Of a DNA stretch of 64,000 bases, positions 7,603 to 20,019 are shown one piece after another. This DNA is from Pseudomonas viciae (lineage in GTDB: Bacteria > Pseudomonadota > Gammaproteobacteria > Pseudomonadales > Pseudomonadaceae). Each line of letters starts with the position of its first letter. Position 1 is the first letter of the stretch. Where the stretch lies: positions 6,223,001 to 6,287,000 of the forward strand of contig NZ_CP035088.1 in the NCBI RefSeq assembly GCF_004786035.1. The letters run 5' to 3'. The position numbers were made by a program, and so were the translations under genes. The notes below the pieces were generated by a model. The model made no database searches, was not told the DNA's origin, and saw nothing but the letters and a program-made list of their open reading frames with translations.

Positions 7603-8766
7603 TCAGGCCTTGGCCCGGCTTTCCAGGACTTCCACGGCCGGCAGCACTTTGCCTTCGACGAACTCGAGGAACGCGCCGCCACCGGTAGAAATGTAGGAGA
7701 TCTGCTCGGCCACGCCATATTTATCGATGGCCGCCAGGGTGTCGCCGCCGCCCGCGATAGAGAACGCGCTGCTTTCGGCGATGGCATGGGCCAGTACTTT
7801 GGTGCCGTTGCCGAACTGGTCGAACTCGAACACACCAACCGGACCGTTCCACAGGATAGTCTGGGAAGATTTCAACAGTTCAGCGAAGTTGGCTGCAGTT
7901 TGCGGGCCAATGTCGAGGATCATGTCGTCTTCGGCCACGTCAGCGATCAGCTTGACGGTGGCGGTGGCGCTTTCAGCGAATTCCTTGGCAACCACCACGT
8001 CCACCGGCAACGGCACGCTGACCTTGGCGGCGATTTCACGGGCGGTGTCCAGCAGGTCCGGCTCGTAGAGGGATTTACCAACCGGGTGACCGGCCGCAGC
8101 GAGGAAGGTGTTGGCGATGCCGCCACCAACGATCAACTGGTTGCACACCTGACTCAGGCTGTTGAGCACGTCGAGCTTGGTGGAGACCTTGGAGCCGGCA
8201 ACGATGGCGGCCATCGGCTGGGCCGGGGAGCCCAGGGCCTTGCCCAGCGCATCCAATTCAGCCGCCAGCAGCGGGCCGGCAGCGGCAACTTTGGCAAACT
8301 TCGCCACGCCGTGGGTCGAACCCTCGGCGCGGTGGGCGGTGCCGAACGCGTCCATCACGAACACGTCGCACAGGGCCGCGTACTGTTGGGCCAGTTCGTC
8401 GGCGTTCTTTTTCTCGCCCTTGTTGAAGCGCACGTTCTCGAACAGCACGACATCGCCAGCCTTCACGTCCACGCCGCCCAGGTAGTCGGCCACCAACGGC
8501 ACTTCACGGCCCAGGGCCTTGCTCAGGTAGTCGGCGACAGGCTTGAGGCTGTTCTCGGCCGAGAACTCGCCTTCGGTCGGACGGCCCAGGTGCGAGCAGA
8601 CCATCACGGCCGCGCCTTTTTCCAGGGCCAGCTTGATGGTCGGCAGCGAAGCCAGGATGCGCGCGTCGCTGGTGACAACACCGTCCTTGACGGGAACGTT
8701 GAGGTCTTCGCGGATCAGTACGCGCTTACCTTGCAGATCGAGGTCGGACATCTTCAACACGGTCAT
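7603..8766 (-). CDS. pgk: Phosphoglycerate kinase
   Basis: 387 aa. Catalyses ATP + 3-phosphoglycerate to ADP + 1,3-bisphosphoglycerate and the reverse. Family motifs: [12 protein letters not shown] near the N-terminus, [10 protein letters not shown], the nucleotide-binding GPVGVFE, and the C-terminal [16 protein letters not shown] and [17 protein letters not shown] 8766 ([14 protein letters not shown]) matches Pseudomonas enzymes; an in-frame TTG three codons upstream sits closer to AGGA and cannot be excluded. It lies 24 bp downstream of epd and is probably co-transcribed with it. Cytoplasmic. Confidence 0.97.
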   Translation of the reverse strand: MTVLKMSDLDLQGKRVLIREDLNVPVKDGVVTSDARILASLPTIKLALEKGAAVMVCSHLGRPTEGEFSAENSLKPVADYLSKALGREVPLVADYLGGVDVKAGDVVLFENVRFNKGEKKNADELAQQYAALCDVFVMDAFGTAHRAEGSTHGVAKFAKVAAAGPLLAAELDALGKALGSPAQPMAAIVAGSKVSTKLDVLNSLSQVCNQLIVGGGIANTFLAAAGHPVGKSLYEPDLLDTAREIAAKVSVPLPVDVVVAKEFAESATATVKLIADVAEDDMILDIGPQTAANFAELLKSSQTILWNGPVGVFEFDQFGNGTKVLAHAIAESSAFSIAGGGDTLAAIDKYGVAEQISYISTGGGAFLEFVEGKVLPAVEVLESRAKA

Positions 8767-8790
8767 GGGTCGCAATTCCTGGATAACTGT

Positions 8791-9861
8791 TTAGAGAGCA
8801 GGTTTGTTAGAAGCAGCAAGCGAAGTCGCTGTTTGCAGATAATGTTCAGCAACGTCCAGCATTCGGTTGGCAAACCCCCATTCGTTGTCGAACCAGGCCA
8901 GGATGTTCACAAGCCGCGGCCCGGAAACCCGAGTCTGGCTGGCATCGACAATGGCCGAATGAGGGTCATGGTTAAAATCACAGCTGGCGTGAGGCAACTC
9001 GGTGTAGGCCAGCAGGCCTTTGAGCGGGCCGCTGGTGGCGGCTTCGCGCAGGATCCGGTTGATCTCGGTGGCGTCGGTATCGCTCACGGTCTGCATCGTA
9101 ATGTCGAGGCAGGACACGTTGACCGTCGGCACCCGCACGGCTTTGGCCTGAATTCGCCCCGCAAGTTCCGGCAGCAGCCGTTCAATGCCACGCGCCAGAC
9201 CAGTGGACACCGGAATCACCGACTGGAACGCCGAACGGGTGCGGCGCAAATCTTCATGGTGATAGGCATCGATCACCGGCTGATCATTCATCGCCGAGTG
9301 GATGGTGGTGATCGACACGTATTCCAGGCCAATGGCCTGGTCCAGCAGGCGCAACAGCGGCACGCCGCAATTGGTGGTGCAGGAGGCGTTGGACACCAGC
9401 AGCTCGGCGCCGGTCAGGCAATCCTGATTCACGCCATAAACGATGGTGGCGTCCACATCCGCTTCGCTGGCCATCGGCTGGGAGAACAGCACTCGTGGCG
9501 CACCAGCGGCGAGAAAACGCTGGCCGTCTTCGCGGGTGTGATAAGCACCAGAGCATTCGAGCACCAGATCGACGCCCAGGGACGCCCAATCGATGCCTTC
9601 GGGGGTGGCACTGCGCAGGACTTTCACGCAATCGCCATTAATATGCAGACAATCGCCCTCGACCCGCACTTCGCCGGGAAACCGGCCGTGGGTGGAGTCA
9701 AAGCGTGTCAGGTATTCGATGCTGGCCATGTCGGCCAGATCGTTGATCGCCACAATCTCGAACCCGGCCTTGGCCCCTCGCTCGAACAACGCACGCAAGA
9801 CGCAACGACCAATCCGGCCGTAGCCGTTGAGTGCAACTTTGTAGGGACGCGGTTGGGGCAT
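8791..9861 (-). CDS. epd: D-erythrose-4-phosphate dehydrogenase
   Basis: 356 aa GAPDH-like enzyme. NAD-binding GYGRIGRCVLRALFERG is at the N-terminus, the catalytic Cys is in SNASCTTNCG, and a C-terminal WFDNEWGF is present. Epd oxidises erythrose-4-phosphate to 4-phosphoerythronate for pyridoxal-phosphate synthesis. Assignment as epd rather than gapA rests on context (tkt-epd-pgk order, as in other gamma-proteobacteria) and on the divergent H/R-rich segment around the active site. A secondary GAPDH role remains possible. It is separated from tkt by about 170 bp containing REP elements. Confidence 0.9.
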   Translation of the reverse strand: MPQPRPYKVALNGYGRIGRCVLRALFERGAKAGFEIVAINDLADMASIEYLTRFDSTHGRFPGEVRVEGDCLHINGDCVKVLRSATPEGIDWASLGVDLVLECSGAYHTREDGQRFLAAGAPRVLFSQPMASEADVDATIVYGVNQDCLTGAELLVSNASCTTNCGVPLLRLLDQAIGLEYVSITTIHSAMNDQPVIDAYHHEDLRRTRSAFQSVIPVSTGLARGIERLLPELAGRIQAKAVRVPTVNVSCLDITMQTVSDTDATEINRILREAATSGPLKGLLAYTELPHASCDFNHDPHSAIVDASQTRVSGPRLVNILAWFDNEWGFANRMLDVAEHYLQTATSLAASNKPAL

Positions 9862-9916
9862 GGGGGTTCTCTGACCAGGGTGAATCCATGGAGTACAGCG
9901 CTGAATGTTCCGCAGT

Positions 9917-10003
9917 CATCGCGGGCAAGCCTTGCTCCCACAGGATGGCACTTTCCCAGTGGGAGCGTGCACATCCTGTGGGAGCAAGGCTTGCCCGCGA
10001 TGG
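9917..10003. repeat. REP pair between epd and tkt
   Basis: CATCGCGGGCAAGCCTTGCT and, inverted, GTGGGAGCAAGGCTTGCCCG flank about 35 bp. This is a variant REP (GCAAGGCTTGCCCGC core) rather than the common GCGGGCTTGCTCGC type. Confidence 0.8.
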
Positions 10004-10031
10004 CGTCAGAACAGGCGATGCATTCCTGGAC

Positions 10032-12029
10032 TTAGTCTTCCAGCAGCTCTTCAGCCTGACCCAGGATGTTTTCCAGGGTGAAGCCGAATTCCTCGAACAG
10101 CGCCGGCGCAGGCGCCGATTCGCCGTAAGTGGTCATGCCGATCACGCGGCCTTCCAGGCCCACGTACTTGTACCAGTAATCGGCATGAGCGGCCTCGATG
10201 GCGATCCGCGCGCTGACCTGCAGCGGCAATACCGCCTGCTTGTAGCCAGCGTCCTGGGCGTCGAACACGCTGGTGCACGGCATGGACACGACACGTACGT
10301 TGCGGCCCTGTTCGGTCAGTTTGTCGTAAGCCTGGACGGCCAGGCCGACTTCGGAACCGGTGGCGATCAGGATCAGTTCAGGCTCACCGATGCAGTCCTT
10401 GAGCACATAGCCACCACGGGTGATGTCGCCAATCTGGTCGGCATCGCGGTTCTGGTGCTGCAAGTTCTGACGGGAGAAGATCAGCGCCGATGGGCCATCT
10501 TTACGCTCGAGGGCGTATTTCCAGGCCACTGCCGATTCCACCGCATCGCATGGACGCCAGGTGTCCAGGTTCGGCGTGCAGCGCAGGCTTGCCAGCTGCT
10601 CGATCGGCTGGTGAGTCGGACCGTCTTCGCCCAGGCCGATGGAGTCGTGGGTGAACACATAGAGCACGCGTTTTTTCATCAGCGCCGACATGCGCACGGC
10701 GTTGCGGGCATATTCCATGAACATCAGGAAGGTCGCGCCGTAAGGCACCAGGCCGCCGTGCAGCGCCACGCCGTTCATGATCGCGCTCATGCCGAACTCG
10801 CGAACGCCGTAGTACATGTAGTTGCCGCTGGCATCTTCGGCGCTGACGCCTTTGCAGCCTTTCCACAGGGTCAGGTTGGAACCGGCCAGGTCGGCCGAAC
10901 CGCCCAGCAATTCCGGCAGCAGCGGGCCAAAGGCGTTCAGGGTGTTCTGGCTGGCCTTGCGGCTGGCGATGGTTTCGCCCTTGGCCGCGACTTCAGCGAT
11001 GTAGGCCGAGGCTTTTTCGGCGAAGTCGGCTGGCAGCTCGCCACTGAGGCGACGCACCAGTTCATTGGCCAACTCAGGGAATTCGGCGGAATAGGCGGCG
11101 AAACGCTGGTCCCATTCGGCTTCGAATGCACGGCCCTTTTCCTTGGCATCCCACTCGGCATAGATGTCGGCCGGGATTTCGAACGGGCCGTGGTTCCATT
11201 TCAACGCGGCGCGGGTCAGGGCGATTTCCTCGGCACCCAGTGGCGCGCCGTGGCAGTCTTCCTTGCCTTGCTTGTTCGGCGAGCCGAAACCGATGGTGGT
11301 CTTGCAGCAGATCAGGGTCGGCTGGGCGCTTTTGCGGGCCGTCTCGATGGCGGTCTTGATCTCTTCCGGATCGTGGCCGTCGACGTTGCGGATCACCAGC
11401 CAGTTGTAGGCTTCGAAGCGCTTGGGGGTGTCGTCGGTGAACCAGCCTTCGACTTCGCCATCGATGGAGATGCCGTTGTCGTCGTAGAAGGCAATCAGCT
11501 TGTCCAGGCCCAAGGTGCCGGCCAGGGAGGCGACTTCGTGGGAAATGCCTTCCATCATGCAGCCATCACCCAGGAACACGTAGGTGTGGTGATCGACAAC
11601 GTTATGACCCGGGCGGTTGAACTGCGCGGCCAGGACTTTTTCTGCCAGGGCAAAACCCACGGCGTTGGCCAGGCCTTGGCCCAATGGACCGGTGGTGGTT
11701 TCCACGCCTGGGGTGTAACCGTATTCCGGGTGGCCCGGGGTGCGGCTGTGCAACTGGCGGAAGTTCTTCAGGTCATCGATCGACAGGTCGTAGCCGGTCA
11801 GGTGCAGCAGCGAATAGATCAACATCGAGCCGTGGCCGTTGGACAGCACGAAGCGGTCACGGTCGGCGAAGGCTGGGTTGCTCGGGCTGTGCTTGAGGTA
11901 ATCGCGCCAAAGCACCTCGGCGATATCCGCCATACCCATAGGGGCACCGGGATGGCCGCTGTTGGCTTTCTGCACGGCATCCATGCTGAGGGCACGAATG
12001 GCATTGGCACGCTCACGACGGCTGGGCAT
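10032..12029 (-). CDS. tktA: Transketolase
   Basis: 665 aa thiamine-diphosphate enzyme of the pentose-phosphate pathway. The start at 12029 ([20 protein letters not shown]) follows GGAGATCAGCG and gives the family length; the extension to 12092 is untranslated leader. Landmarks are SGHPGAPMG, the TPP motif [12 protein letters not shown] ending in DDNG, the pyrimidine-domain [14 protein letters not shown], and the C-terminal ATGSEV. It is divergent from the ArsR-methyltransferase gene across 272 bp that contain a perfect palindrome. It supplies erythrose-4-phosphate, the substrate of the downstream epd product. Confidence 0.97.
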   Translation of the reverse strand: MPSRRERANAIRALSMDAVQKANSGHPGAPMGMADIAEVLWRDYLKHSPSNPAFADRDRFVLSNGHGSMLIYSLLHLTGYDLSIDDLKNFRQLHSRTPGHPEYGYTPGVETTTGPLGQGLANAVGFALAEKVLAAQFNRPGHNVVDHHTYVFLGDGCMMEGISHEVASLAGTLGLDKLIAFYDDNGISIDGEVEGWFTDDTPKRFEAYNWLVIRNVDGHDPEEIKTAIETARKSAQPTLICCKTTIGFGSPNKQGKEDCHGAPLGAEEIALTRAALKWNHGPFEIPADIYAEWDAKEKGRAFEAEWDQRFAAYSAEFPELANELVRRLSGELPADFAEKASAYIAEVAAKGETIASRKASQNTLNAFGPLLPELLGGSADLAGSNLTLWKGCKGVSAEDASGNYMYYGVREFGMSAIMNGVALHGGLVPYGATFLMFMEYARNAVRMSALMKKRVLYVFTHDSIGLGEDGPTHQPIEQLASLRCTPNLDTWRPCDAVESAVAWKYALERKDGPSALIFSRQNLQHQNRDADQIGDITRGGYVLKDCIGEPELILIATGSEVGLAVQAYDKLTEQGRNVRVVSMPCTSVFDAQDAGYKQAVLPLQVSARIAIEAAHADYWYKYVGLEGRVIGMTTYGESAPAPALFEEFGFTLENILGQAEELLED

Positions 12030-12237
12030 CGCTGATCTCCTGCGGGAATTGAATCGAGAATGAATAAAACGAAACTGAAAAAAGGCGAGCATTTTCCCTC
12101 ACCCACCCGCCTGGGGGCAATGACAGATAGTCATCCAAAGGCGTTTTTCCGGTGGATAAAGTCCCTTTCTTCAAGTGAAACCTTTCCGCTGATGGGTTGT
12201 AGAGTCGAGCACGCTCTGGGAAGTGCCATTTATCGAG

Positions 12238-12261
12238 CAATATCAAAACTTTTTGATATTG
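12238..12261. promoter_or_regulatory. 24-bp perfect palindrome, probable ArsR/SahR-type operator
   Basis: CAATATCAAAA (12238-12248), two bases CT, then TTTTGATATTG (12251-12261) is an 11-bp perfect inverted repeat. It is AT-rich in a GC-rich genome and lies 41 bp upstream of the ArsR-type regulator gene, just before a candidate -35 TTGCGA (12265-12270) and -10 TAGACT (12288-12293). This placement fits an autoregulatory operator that may also act on tkt. It is inferred by position and symmetry, not by a database match. Confidence 0.7.
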
Positions 12262-12301
12262 ACCTTGCGATGATCCATACCCCTCTCTAGACTGCCGCCC
12301 T

Positions 12302-13297
12302 ATGAACTTACGCGTGCCTTCCATTCGCCATGACGATTGCGATGAGCTGGCGGCCCTTTGCAAGGCCGGCGGCGATCCGTTGCGGCTCAATGTATTGCGC
12401 GCCCTGGCCAACGATTCGTTCGGCGTGCTGGAACTGGCGCAGATCTTCGGCATCGGCCAGTCCGGCATGAGCCACCACCTCAAGGTCCTGGCCCAGGCCG
12501 ACCTGGTGGCGACCCGCCGCGAAGGCAACGCGATTTTCTACCGCCGCGCCCTGCCCCACACCGATCTTTTGGGTGGCAAGCTGCACGCCGCGTTGTTGGA
12601 GGAAGTGGACGAACTGAATCTGCCCACCGACGTGCAGGGACGCATCGCCCAGGTGCATGGGCAGCGGGCCGCCGCCAGCCAGGACTTTTTCGCACGGGTG
12701 GCCGAGAAGTTTCGTGCCCAGCAAGACCTGATCGCAGGATTGCCGCAATACCGTGAGAGCGTCGTGGCGCTGCTCGATAAATTGAGCTTCGAGCCCAGCG
12801 CCACCGCCATCGAAGTCGGCCCCGGCGACGGCGCGTTTTTACCGGAACTGGCGCGGCGCTTCAGCCAGGTGACGGCGCTGGACAACAGCCCGGCCATGCT
12901 CGAACTGGCGCGCCAGGTGTGCGAGCGCGAAACCTTGGCTAATGTCAGCCTGCAGCTGGCCGATGCCTTGGACGGTGTGAGCCTGCAGGCCGATTGCGTT
13001 GTATTGAACATGGTGCTTCACCACTTCGCCGCACCGGCCGACGCACTCCGGCACATGGCCGGCTTGCTGCAACCAGGCGGTAGCCTGTTGGTGACAGAGT
13101 TATGCAGCCACAACCAGAGTTGGGCCAGGGAGGCCTGCGGTGATCTCTGGTTGGGGTTTGAACAGGACGATTTGGCCCGTTGGGCCACCGCTGCGGGCCT
13201 CGTGCCCGGGGAAAGCCTCTATGTAGGCTTACGTAATGGTTTCCAGATCCAGGTCCGCCATTTTCAGCGACCGGCTGGCGACACTCACCATCGGTAA
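12302..13297 (+). CDS. ArsR-family regulator fused to a SAM-dependent methyltransferase domain (SahR-like)
   Basis: 331 aa. Residues ~12-95 are a winged-helix ArsR domain (DPLRLNVLRALA, VLELAQIFGIGQSGMSHHL, FYRRA). Residues ~155-320 are a class-I methyltransferase fold with the SAM/SAH site EVGPGDG (171-177), LDNSPAML, and a NMVLHHFAAP motif. The metal-binding Cys pair of arsenic-sensing ArsR proteins is absent. It is 19 bp upstream of metK and co-directional, which fits the described SahR regulators that sense S-adenosylhomocysteine and control SAM-cycle genes. I see no Shine-Dalgarno before ATG 12302, and the candidate -10 is only 9 bases away, so the transcript may be leaderless. Enzymatic methyltransferase activity is possible but not required. 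Confidence 0.82.
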   Translation: MNLRVPSIRHDDCDELAALCKAGGDPLRLNVLRALANDSFGVLELAQIFGIGQSGMSHHLKVLAQADLVATRREGNAIFYRRALPHTDLLGGKLHAALLEEVDELNLPTDVQGRIAQVHGQRAAASQDFFARVAEKFRAQQDLIAGLPQYRESVVALLDKLSFEPSATAIEVGPGDGAFLPELARRFSQVTALDNSPAMLELARQVCERETLANVSLQLADALDGVSLQADCVVLNMVLHHFAAPADALRHMAGLLQPGGSLLVTELCSHNQSWAREACGDLWLGFEQDDLARWATAAGLVPGESLYVGLRNGFQIQVRHFQRPAGDTHHR

Positions 13298-13316
13298 CTT
13301 GTAGGAAAACATCGAG

Positions 13317-14507
<1,191 letters not shown>

Positions 14508-14520
14508 GGCCTGCTGTACG

Positions 14521-14557
14521 AAAAGCCCCTGGCGACCTCGTTGCCAGGGGCTTTTTC
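14521..14557 (+). terminator. Intrinsic terminator after metK
   Basis: AGCCCCTGGC (14524-14533) pairs with GCCAGGGGCT (14543-14552), flanked by AAAA and TTTTT. It can serve both metK (plus) and the convergent LysE-type gene (minus). Confidence 0.88.
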
Positions 14558-14588
14558 ATGCCCGTGTTGTGGCGAGGGACCATCGAAC

Positions 14589-15209
14589 TCAAGATCGGCG
14601 GGCCACCAGCAAAAACGAAGCCGCACTGGCCAGCAACCCCGCGCACATCCGATTGAACAGACGCTTGCCACTGGGCCGGGCAAACAGCCGCCGCGCATAA
14701 ATGCCCATGTAGCAATACAACCCGATGGCGATGCACTCCAGCGCCAGGAACAGACCACCCAGCACGGCGAACTGCTGGGTAACGGTGCCCGCACGGTCGA
14801 CGAACTGTGGCAGGAACGCAGTAAACAACAGGATCGCCTTCGGATTGCCGATCGCCACCAGGAATTCCTGGCGCGCCAGGCTGGTCATGCTCATCGACGT
14901 GACCGTTGCCTCGCCGCCCGCCTCGGGCTGCGCCCGCCACAACTGCACGGCGAGGTAGAACAGATAGCCGGCACCGACGAACTTGATCCCCAGGAACAAC
15001 AGCTCCGAGGTGTGCAGCACAGCGGTCAGCCCTACTGCAGCCAAGGCAATCATGATTGCAAATGCCAATAGCCGACCGATGCCGCCGCTGCACGCCCGGA
15101 CGAAGCCATAACGCGAGGCGTTACTGATGGACAGCAGGTTGTTCGGCCCTGGCGCCATGTTCAGCGCGAAGCAGGCCGGAATGAAAACGGCGAGGGTTGT
15201 CAGGTCCAT
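14589..15209 (-). CDS. LysE/RhtB-family amino-acid exporter
   Basis: 206 aa inner-membrane protein with about six hydrophobic segments. The LysE signature FALNMAPGPNNLLSISNASRYG is in the first 45 residues. GNPKAILLFTAFLPQFV is also typical. The start at 15209 (MDLTTLAVFIPA) has GGAGCGCCCCCG upstream; an in-frame upstream extension lacks an RBS. The family exports amino acids such as lysine, threonine or homoserine lactone derivatives; the substrate cannot be told here. It converges on metK with a shared terminator. Confidence 0.9.
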   Translation of the reverse strand: MDLTTLAVFIPACFALNMAPGPNNLLSISNASRYGFVRACSGGIGRLLAFAIMIALAAVGLTAVLHTSELLFLGIKFVGAGYLFYLAVQLWRAQPEAGGEATVTSMSMTSLARQEFLVAIGNPKAILLFTAFLPQFVDRAGTVTQQFAVLGGLFLALECIAIGLYCYMGIYARRLFARPSGKRLFNRMCAGLLASAASFLLVARRS

Positions 15210-15383
15210 CGGGGGCGCTCCTGGCAGAGGCGAATCGAAGGTCCATTCTGCACCGGCCTTTGATCGGTTCAAGGGACAGTTGCACGGCTAAATCACGCCG
15301 CACTGTACCGCCGCACCTTCGCCATCAGACGTTGCAAAATCCGGTAACGCTCCAGGCCTCGCACCTTGCGCCACAGTGGCTAG

Positions 15384-17090
<1,707 letters not shown>

Positions 17091-17182
17091 CTCAAACTCC
17101 GCGCAGTTGAACCCAAGGGGCAAACGTGCGTTCCAACAGCGCATCTGTACCGACCGCTCGCGAGCTTTTTTACGGAGTTGCT

Positions 17183-17578
17183 ATGAATTTCCTGTCCCCC
17201 GTAGCCCTGCTGGTCTTATGCAGCGCCATGGCCGCCCCTTTACTGGCGGACGAGCAGACGCCGGAGCTCACTGGCTGTGCGGCCAAGCGCCAGGGCATCA
17301 TCAATCAGATCGAACTGGCCAAATCCCGTGGCAACAACGACCAGCAGGCCGGGTTGGAAACAGCGCTGAATGAAGTCACCACCCATTGCACCGACGCTTC
17401 CTTGCGCAAGGAGCGTGAAAACAAAGTGCTCGACGCCAAACATGAAGTCAGTCGGCGTCAGGCCGACCTGGAAAAAGCCATGAAAAAAGGCGACTCGGAG
17501 CGGATCAACAAACGCAAGGAAAAGCTGGCGGCCTCTCGCAAGGAACTGCAGGAAGCGGTGGATGAGCTGGATAAGTGA
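17183..17578 (+). CDS. DUF1090 periplasmic protein (YqjC-like)
   Basis: 131 aa. The start at 17183 gives the signal peptide MNFLSPVALLVLCSAMAAPLLADEQ, preceded by ACGGAGTTGCT. The mature protein is a long charged helix (LTGCAAKRQGIINQIELAKS, then KENKVLDAKHEVSRRQADLEKAMKKGD and KEKLAASRKELQEAVDEL) predicted to form a coiled coil. This is typical of DUF1090 proteins. Two Cys (in TGCAAK and THCTD) may form a disulfide. Function unknown; periplasmic location is inferred. It is monocistronic between ligB and the convergent cytochrome c' gene. Confidence 0.85.
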   Translation: MNFLSPVALLVLCSAMAAPLLADEQTPELTGCAAKRQGIINQIELAKSRGNNDQQAGLETALNEVTTHCTDASLRKERENKVLDAKHEVSRRQADLEKAMKKGDSERINKRKEKLAASRKELQEAVDELDK

Positions 17579-17583
17579 ACATT

Positions 17584-17661
17584 GAAAAGATCGCAGGCTT
17601 CGCCAGCGCCTACAGGTTGAATGCAATCCCCTGTAGGCGCTGGCAAGGCCTGCGATCTTTC
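17584..17661. repeat. Inverted repeat between convergent genes
   Basis: AAAGATCGCAGGCTTCGCCA with GCGCCTACAGG pairs with CCTGTAGGCGCTGGCAAGGC and CTGCGATCTTTC. The stem is about 30 bp with a short loop. It is a different repeat family from the GTGGGAGC REPs and could also terminate both flanking convergent genes. Confidence 0.8.
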
Positions 17662-17669
17662 AAGGGATA

Positions 17670-18119
17670 TCAATGATCCCGAAATTCTTTATGACAGGCA
17701 CTGCACGCATCTTCGACCTTCTGCACCGCTGGCCCGAGGTAGCTGGCCTTGTAGGGCTGGACTTTGCTGGCGACCACCAATTCACCGGTGGCGGTTTCAA
17801 GACTGCGGGCCAGGTCCTGGAAACGCGTCTGTTGTTGCCAGACCGCATCCCTGGCACTGGTGTGGTCTTCCTCGCGTACTTGCGGGAAGTGTTTCCACGG
17901 TTCGCGGGAGAGTTGATCCAGTTGCGCCGCGCCCTCGGCGAAGCGCGCGCCGTCGAACGGAACGCGACCGCGCAGCATGCCGCCCAACTCTTCGTTGGTC
18001 TTGAGCATCTGCTTGAAAATCGCCTTGCGCTGGCCCAGGGGAGAATTGGGATCGACGCCACCACAGGCGGACAGCATCAGGCAGGCCAGTACTGCCATGG
18101 AAAATCGTTTTACAAACAT
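17670..18119 (-). CDS. Cytochrome c' family lipoprotein
   Basis: 149 aa. The start at 18119 (MFVKRFSMAVLACLMLSAC) gives a lipoprotein signal with lipobox LSAC. The C-terminus has a single haem site CSACH (139-143) in a KVEDACSACHKEFRDH context, as in the four-helix-bundle cytochrome c' fold (haem at the C-terminal end). The body is helical with many Glu/Lys. Being lipid-anchored, it would face the periplasm. Cytochromes c' bind NO or act in electron transfer; the role here is not determinable. It is convergent with the DUF1090 gene and divergent from mltA. Confidence 0.85.
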   Translation of the reverse strand: MFVKRFSMAVLACLMLSACGGVDPNSPLGQRKAIFKQMLKTNEELGGMLRGRVPFDGARFAEGAAQLDQLSREPWKHFPQVREEDHTSARDAVWQQQTRFQDLARSLETATGELVVASKVQPYKASYLGPAVQKVEDACSACHKEFRDH

Positions 18120-18244
18120 CTTGGCCTCGGGACAGGGAACGGCGGTTAGTATCCTCGGGTCATCGGTAAAGACCAATGACCCTATCAACAATACGGGTTG
18201 TTTGAGTGCCTGACAGCGCTCGAATGACTGCAAAGGAAATCTTC

Positions 18245-19432
18245 ATGAACAGCCGCTTCAAGACCTGGCACAAAGGCCTGGCATTGACCCTACCGTTGAT
18301 CGCAGTGCTGGCCGGCTGCAATCGCGGTGACAAGGTCGAAGAGCCTCAAACCCACGCCCTCGCCACGTATGTCAGCGCGCCGTGGGAAGCCTTGCCGTCG
18401 GTGTCCGATGAAGACCTGCTGGCCGGTTTCGGCTCCTGGCGCAGCGCTTGCACCCGGCTCAAGGCTGATGCGACCTGGGGTCCGACCTGCGCGGCAGCGG
18501 CCAATGTGCCGCAGACCGCCCCGGATGTGCGCAATTTCCTGAAACAGAACCTGGACGTCTATGGCCTGCGCTCAGGAGACAACAGCCCCAACGGCCTGAT
18601 TACCGGCTACTACGAGCCGGTCTACCCCGGCAGCCTCACCCAGACAGCCACCGCGAATATTCCGGTCTACGGCGTGCCGGACGACATGATCATTGTGTCG
18701 CTGGACAGCATCTACCCCGAACTCAAGGGCAAACGCCTGCGCGGTCGCCTCGAAGGCCGGGTACTCAAGCCCTACGACGACGCGGCCACCATCGAAACCA
18801 ACGGGGTGAAAGCACCGGTGATTGCCTGGCTGACCGACCCGATGAACCTGCAGTTCCTGCAAATCCAAGGCTCGGGTCGCATCCGCCTCAATGACGGCCG
18901 CCAGTTGCGCATCGGCTATGCCGACCAGAACGGCCACCCTTACCGGCCCATCGGGCGCTGGCTGGTCGAACAGGGCGAACTGAAGAAAGAAGACGTGACC
19001 ATGGGTACCATCAGTGCCTGGGCCAAGGCCAACCCGAACCGGATTCCCGAATTGCTGGGCAGCAATCCCAGCTACGTGTTTTTCAACCGCAACCCCGACA
19101 GCAACGAAGGCCCGCGGGGCTCATTGAATGTGCCACTGACCGCTGGCTACAGCGTGGCGGTGGATCGCAAGGTGATTCCACTGGGCAGCCTGTTGTGGCT
19201 ATCGACCACGCGCCCCGATGGCAGCGCATTGAACCGGCCGGTCGCCGCCCAGGACACCGGCGGCGCAATTGCCGGCGAGGTGCGCGCGGACCTGTTCTGG
19301 GGCACGGGCGAAGCGGCGGGGCAATTGGCCGGGGACATGAAGCAACAGGGGCAGATCTGGATGTTGTGGCCCAAGGGCGCGGCGTTGCCGCAAGTGCCGC
19401 AGGTGGCGAATGCGGTTAGCGCCAATCCCTGA
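18245..19432 (+). CDS. mltA: Membrane-bound lytic murein transglycosylase A
   Basis: 395 aa lipoprotein. The start at 18245 has AAGGAAATCTTC upstream and yields MNSRFKTWHKGLALTLPLIA with lipobox LAGC. The MltA domain includes GLITGYYEPVYPGSL, LQFLQIQGSGRIRL, and the 3D domain with the catalytic Asp in AAQDTGGAIAGEVRADLFWG. The enzyme cleaves the peptidoglycan glycan strand to give 1,6-anhydro-muropeptides from the outer-membrane side. It appears monocistronic, followed by REP elements. Confidence 0.95.
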   Translation: MNSRFKTWHKGLALTLPLIAVLAGCNRGDKVEEPQTHALATYVSAPWEALPSVSDEDLLAGFGSWRSACTRLKADATWGPTCAAAANVPQTAPDVRNFLKQNLDVYGLRSGDNSPNGLITGYYEPVYPGSLTQTATANIPVYGVPDDMIIVSLDSIYPELKGKRLRGRLEGRVLKPYDDAATIETNGVKAPVIAWLTDPMNLQFLQIQGSGRIRLNDGRQLRIGYADQNGHPYRPIGRWLVEQGELKKEDVTMGTISAWAKANPNRIPELLGSNPSYVFFNRNPDSNEGPRGSLNVPLTAGYSVAVDRKVIPLGSLLWLSTTRPDGSALNRPVAAQDTGGAIAGEVRADLFWGTGEAAGQLAGDMKQQGQIWMLWPKGAALPQVPQVANAVSANP

Positions 19433-19456
19433 AGATGGGCTGACTGTACCGGCCCC

Positions 19457-19552
19457 CATCGCGAGCAAGCTCGCTCCCACAGGGAATCTCAGTGAACACC
19501 TGTTTTGTGTACACAGCCGATCCAATGTGTGGCCAGCTTGCTCGCGGTGGGG
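19457..19552. repeat. REP element with degenerate partner
   Basis: CATCGCGAGCAAGCTCGCTC (19457-19482) is a standard REP. About 50 bp on, TGTGGCCAGCTTGCTCGCGG (from about 19530) is a decayed inverted copy. It is non-coding space between convergent mltA and the MAPEG gene. Confidence 0.75.
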
Positions 19553-19584
19553 CCAGCACAGACACAGGGATTCAACCGTCAGGC

Positions 19585-19968
19585 TCAGACCGAAACGAAG
19601 AAGAAACTCAGTACCAACCCCACCCCCACGAACCACACCAGCGACCGCAAGATGTCCCAATCCGCCAGATAACAAATGATGTAAAGCAGGCGACTGGTGA
19701 TGAACAGCACCGCCAGCACGTTGATGGTCACCAGCTCGGCATTGCCGGCCAAGTGCGCGACGATCACCGCGGCGGCGAAAAACGGGCTGATTTCAAAGCT
19801 GTTCAGTTGCGCGGCGTAAGCGCGCCGGGGAGCGCCTTCGAGTGTTTCCAGGAAGTCCCGAGGGTCGTGGTTATCTGCCAGCCTGTATTTGCCGCCGATC
19901 TTGGCGATAGCAATGCACAGGTAAGGCAGGAGAAAGGCAATCAAAATACACCACAGGGCAACCGTCAT
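19585..19968 (-). CDS. MAPEG-family membrane protein
   Basis: 127 aa with four hydrophobic helices: residues ~4-25, ~62-80, ~83-100 and ~105-125. The conserved loop RAYAAQLNSFEISPFFAAAVIVAHLAG is characteristic of bacterial MAPEG proteins, which are related to membrane glutathione transferases. The Arg/Asn/Glu of RAYAAQLNSFE are the usual conserved residues. It is an inner-membrane protein whose substrate is unknown. It lies downstream of the EamA transporter gene (51 bp gap) and may be co-transcribed. Confidence 0.88.
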   Translation of the reverse strand: MTVALWCILIAFLLPYLCIAIAKIGGKYRLADNHDPRDFLETLEGAPRRAYAAQLNSFEISPFFAAAVIVAHLAGNAELVTINVLAVLFITSRLLYIICYLADWDILRSLVWFVGVGLVLSFFFVSV

Positions 19969-20019
19969 GACGCAGTTCCTTCTTTGAGTTTTATAGAGAA
20001 TCGAGAATGGGGGCTTCGG

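Noticed and set aside
7501..12035. 844- and 734-codon plus-strand frames opposite pgk, epd and tkt
   Set aside because: No family motif and no RBS; shadows of conserved glycolytic genes.
12060..12290. 76-codon frame in the tkt/SahR-like intergenic region
   Set aside because: It overlaps the promoter and 24-bp palindrome, lacks an RBS and has atypical composition.
12302..13297. Arsenic-resistance interpretation of the ArsR-type regulator
   Set aside because: No metal-binding Cys motif in the helix-turn-helix and no ars genes nearby; fused methyltransferase and metK linkage fit SAM-cycle control better.
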